From the NCBI GenBank assembly GCA_031259345.1, contig JAIRLQ010000275.1:1-15370 (forward strand): 15,370 nucleotides of DNA, read 5' to 3'. The stretch is from Treponema sp. GTDB lineage: Bacteria > Spirochaetota > Spirochaetia > Treponematales > Breznakiellaceae. Position 1 is the first letter of the stretch; every line of letters begins with the position of its first letter. The notes under the pieces were generated by a model. It was not told the DNA's origin. It saw only the letters and a program-made list of their open reading frames with translations, and did not search any database. The translations under genes were made by a program, and so were the position numbers. Shown piece by piece: positions 13,935 through 15,370 of the stretch.

Positions 13935-14873
13935 TTAACTCCGCCCAAAAAGCCGTTTAATCATGGAACCAAAGCCGCCCCTTTCCTTTAACTCGCTTTT
14001 TTCCATGCGCCCTACGATATGCTGCACGCAAAGAGACGCCTTGCATTTTGGATCTACTACCATAAAGGGGCGCTGCCTAAGTACAGCCTGGGAAACCGCT
14101 ATGTCGTCAAAGATACAGCCCAGGTAATCCATTTTAAGATTAAGGAATTGCCCGGCTATGTTTGTCATCCTGTCGGCAACCCTTTTGGCTTCGGCATAAC
14201 TTTTTACCCGGTTAACCACCAGCTTAAGGCCCATATTAAGGCTGTCCCATTCGGTGGCAATTATTTTTATAATACCGTACGCGTCGGTGATGGCCGTGGG
14301 CTCCGGGGTAGTAATAATAACCGCATCGTCCGCAGCCGCCACAAAATCCAGCACATTCCGCGAAACCCCCGCGGCGGTATCTATAATAATAATGTCGAAA
14401 TTGGACAAGGCTTCAAGTTCATTGATAAAATTCTGTCTTTCTTCTTCCGAAAGATCGGCAATTTTTGAAAACCCCGAAGCTCCGGCAACTATGGAAATAC
14501 CGTAATCCGTATCTACCATGATTTCTTTCATGGTTTTCTGTTTGCGAATTACATGGTAAAGATTGTATTTTGGGATCATGTTAAGCATAACATTTACATT
14601 GGCAAGCCCCAAGTCGGCGTCCATGACCACAACTTTTTTACCCAGCCGCGCGTAGGCCAGGGCCATGTTTACCGAAACATTGGTCTTCCCTACCCCGCCC
14701 TTGCCTGAAGTTACGGTTATTATACGCGACTTTGTTCTGCCTGTTTTATCCGCGGCGCGGCTTTCGATTCTTTCGCTTCGGGATCTGTTATCTTCGCCGC
14801 TTTTATTTTCGCCCCCCGCCCCGGCAGTCTTGTGCCGCATTATTTCGCGAAGCTTTTCCGCCTGATCTTCCAT
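13935..14873 (-). CDS. flhG: FlhG/FleN (YlxH) MinD-like ATPase, flagellar number regulator
   Basis: A 312-residue P-loop ATPase of the MinD/ParA group that limits flagellar number and acts with FlhF. The N-terminal MEDQAEKLRE carries the DQAxxLR motif, which in FlhG proteins stimulates the FlhF GTPase. A disordered linker precedes the deviant Walker A SGKGGVGKT (56-64), VVMDADLGLANV (82-93) and IIIIDTAAG (Walker B-like). The C-terminal KERGGFGSMIKRLFGRS is a basic amphipathic helix typical of the membrane-targeting sequence of MinD-like proteins. GGAGGTG before the ATG is a very strong ribosome site and overlaps the end of flhF, 3 bp away. All key residues are present. Confidence 0.95.
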   Translation of the reverse strand: MEDQAEKLREIMRHKTAGAGGENKSGEDNRSRSERIESRAADKTGRTKSRIITVTSGKGGVGKTNVSVNMALAYARLGKKVVVMDADLGLANVNVMLNMIPKYNLYHVIRKQKTMKEIMVDTDYGISIVAGASGFSKIADLSEEERQNFINELEALSNFDIIIIDTAAGVSRNVLDFVAAADDAVIITTPEPTAITDAYGIIKIIATEWDSLNMGLKLVVNRVKSYAEAKRVADRMTNIAGQFLNLKMDYLGCIFDDIAVSQAVLRQRPFMVVDPKCKASLCVQHIVGRMEKSELKERGGFGSMIKRLFGRS

Positions 14874-14876
14874 TTT

Positions 14877-15370
14877 TCACCTCCACTCTTTTAGCTTCTC
14901 GGATTCCGGCGGAAATTTTTCTTCCATCTTTTCCCGGTTCACCCTAAAGCCTTCGAGATTGGTGAGAAAATGTATCACTTCGGCCCTGTTTATATCCGTA
15001 GGAACCTTCTGGCCGTTGGTAATGTACGAGATGCTTTTTCCCTTTTCACAAAGAGCCCCGATAATATTGCCGGTTCTTATAGTTTCGTCCAGTTTGGTAA
15101 TAATAACCGAGCGGTAATTAAACGGTTCAAATTGCTGCAGGATTTCTTTAAGGTCGCTGGATTTTGTGGCCGCGGAAAGCGCCAGATGAACCTCCGCCAG
15201 GGAACCGCACGCGTCAAGAAGCTGCTTCATTTCCCCCAGCTTTACCATGTCCCGGGGGCTCTTGCCGATAGTGTCAATTAAGATGATGTCGGTTCCGTCG
15301 GAATTACGGGCTATGGTTTTTTTAAGCTCATCATAATCCTCTACCGCGAAACAGGGAAACTCCAGGATCT
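14877..15370 (-). CDS. flhF: FlhF flagellar GTPase, C-terminal part (cut by the window edge)
   Basis: Only the last 163 or so codons are inside the window; the frame stays open to the right-hand edge, so the ATG seen at 15248 is internal and not the start. The sequence reads as the C-terminal half of the SRP-type G domain. DIILIDTIGKSPRD is the G3 region, with DTIGKS replacing the DTAG of SRP proteins as in FlhF, and IITKLDETIRTGNII holds the G4 TKLD. Next come SISYITNGQKVPTDI and the terminal VIHFLTNLEGF. FlhF marks the site of flagellar assembly at the cell pole, as a GTP-bound dimer whose hydrolysis FlhG stimulates. The stop lies 3 bp before the flhG ATG. The P-loop lies outside the window. 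Confidence 0.94.
   Translation of the reverse strand, partial: ILEFPCFAVEDYDELKKTIARNSDGTDIILIDTIGKSPRDMVKLGEMKQLLDACGSLAEVHLALSAATKSSDLKEILQQFEPFNYRSVIITKLDETIRTGNIIGALCEKGKSISYITNGQKVPTDINRAEVIHFLTNLEGFRVNREKMEEKFPPESEKLKEWR

Noticed and set aside
13904..13948. TTG 13948 as the start of the two-helix membrane protein
   Set aside because: It overlaps flhG, has no ribosome site, and adds residues before a better GTG start at 13903 with AAGGA upstream.

Overview
The window looks like chromosome of a motile spirochaete of the genus Treponema or a close relative, with roughly balanced GC content, as in the free-living and termite-gut treponemes. This is inferred from four things: the gene order flhF - flhG - membrane protein - fliA/whiG-type sigma factor - FapA (DUF342) on the minus strand; the mix of outer-membrane-barrel-like proteins with no recognisable relatives elsewhere; a class III cyclase; and an EFR1-type flavodoxin/ferredoxin protein. 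No similarity search was run.

Layout. (1) 9-2988: a divergent pair, an M18 metallo-aminopeptidase on minus and gltX (glutamyl-tRNA synthetase) on plus. (2) 3003-5744: all on minus: a membrane-anchored class III nucleotide cyclase, then a Sir2-family deacylase, then an exported outer-membrane-like protein that appears to have its own promoter. A hairpin separates the last two. (3) 5745-9445: accessory-looking, gene-poor DNA. It holds a TTG-initiated EFR1-like iron-sulphur flavoprotein, a small PD-(D/E)XK-like protein, tRNA-Phe(GAA) on minus, and a 379-residue beta-barrel-like protein. Copies of a palindromic repeat family are scattered through it. (4) 9457-15370: the downstream end of a flagellar operon on minus. 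It runs flhF (cut by the window edge), flhG, a two-helix membrane protein with a disordered tail, the flagellar sigma factor, a Jag-N/FapA protein, a small charged protein and a SwrB-like membrane coiled-coil protein. It closes with an intrinsic terminator that overlaps the last stop codon.

How the genes work together. FlhF (SRP-type GTPase) and FlhG (MinD-type ATPase carrying an FlhF-activating N-terminal motif) set flagellar position and number. The sigma factor turns on late flagellar genes. The tightly packed or overlapping small proteins around them are probably motility-associated but largely undescribed. The cyclase-sirtuin pair may couple cyclic-nucleotide signalling to protein deacylation; this is inference.

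The two most interesting observations both lie in the accessory region. First, the PD-(D/E)XK-like gene ends early at a perfect A_AAA_AAG slippery heptamer. The -1 frame behind it encodes a coherent 26-residue tail, so this is either programmed frameshifting, slippage, or a fresh homopolymer mutation. Second, a 142-bp element bounded by 20-bp inverted repeats lies in frame between the start codon and the signal peptide of the 379-residue barrel protein. Related repeats lie just past the stop codon of that gene and elsewhere in the window.
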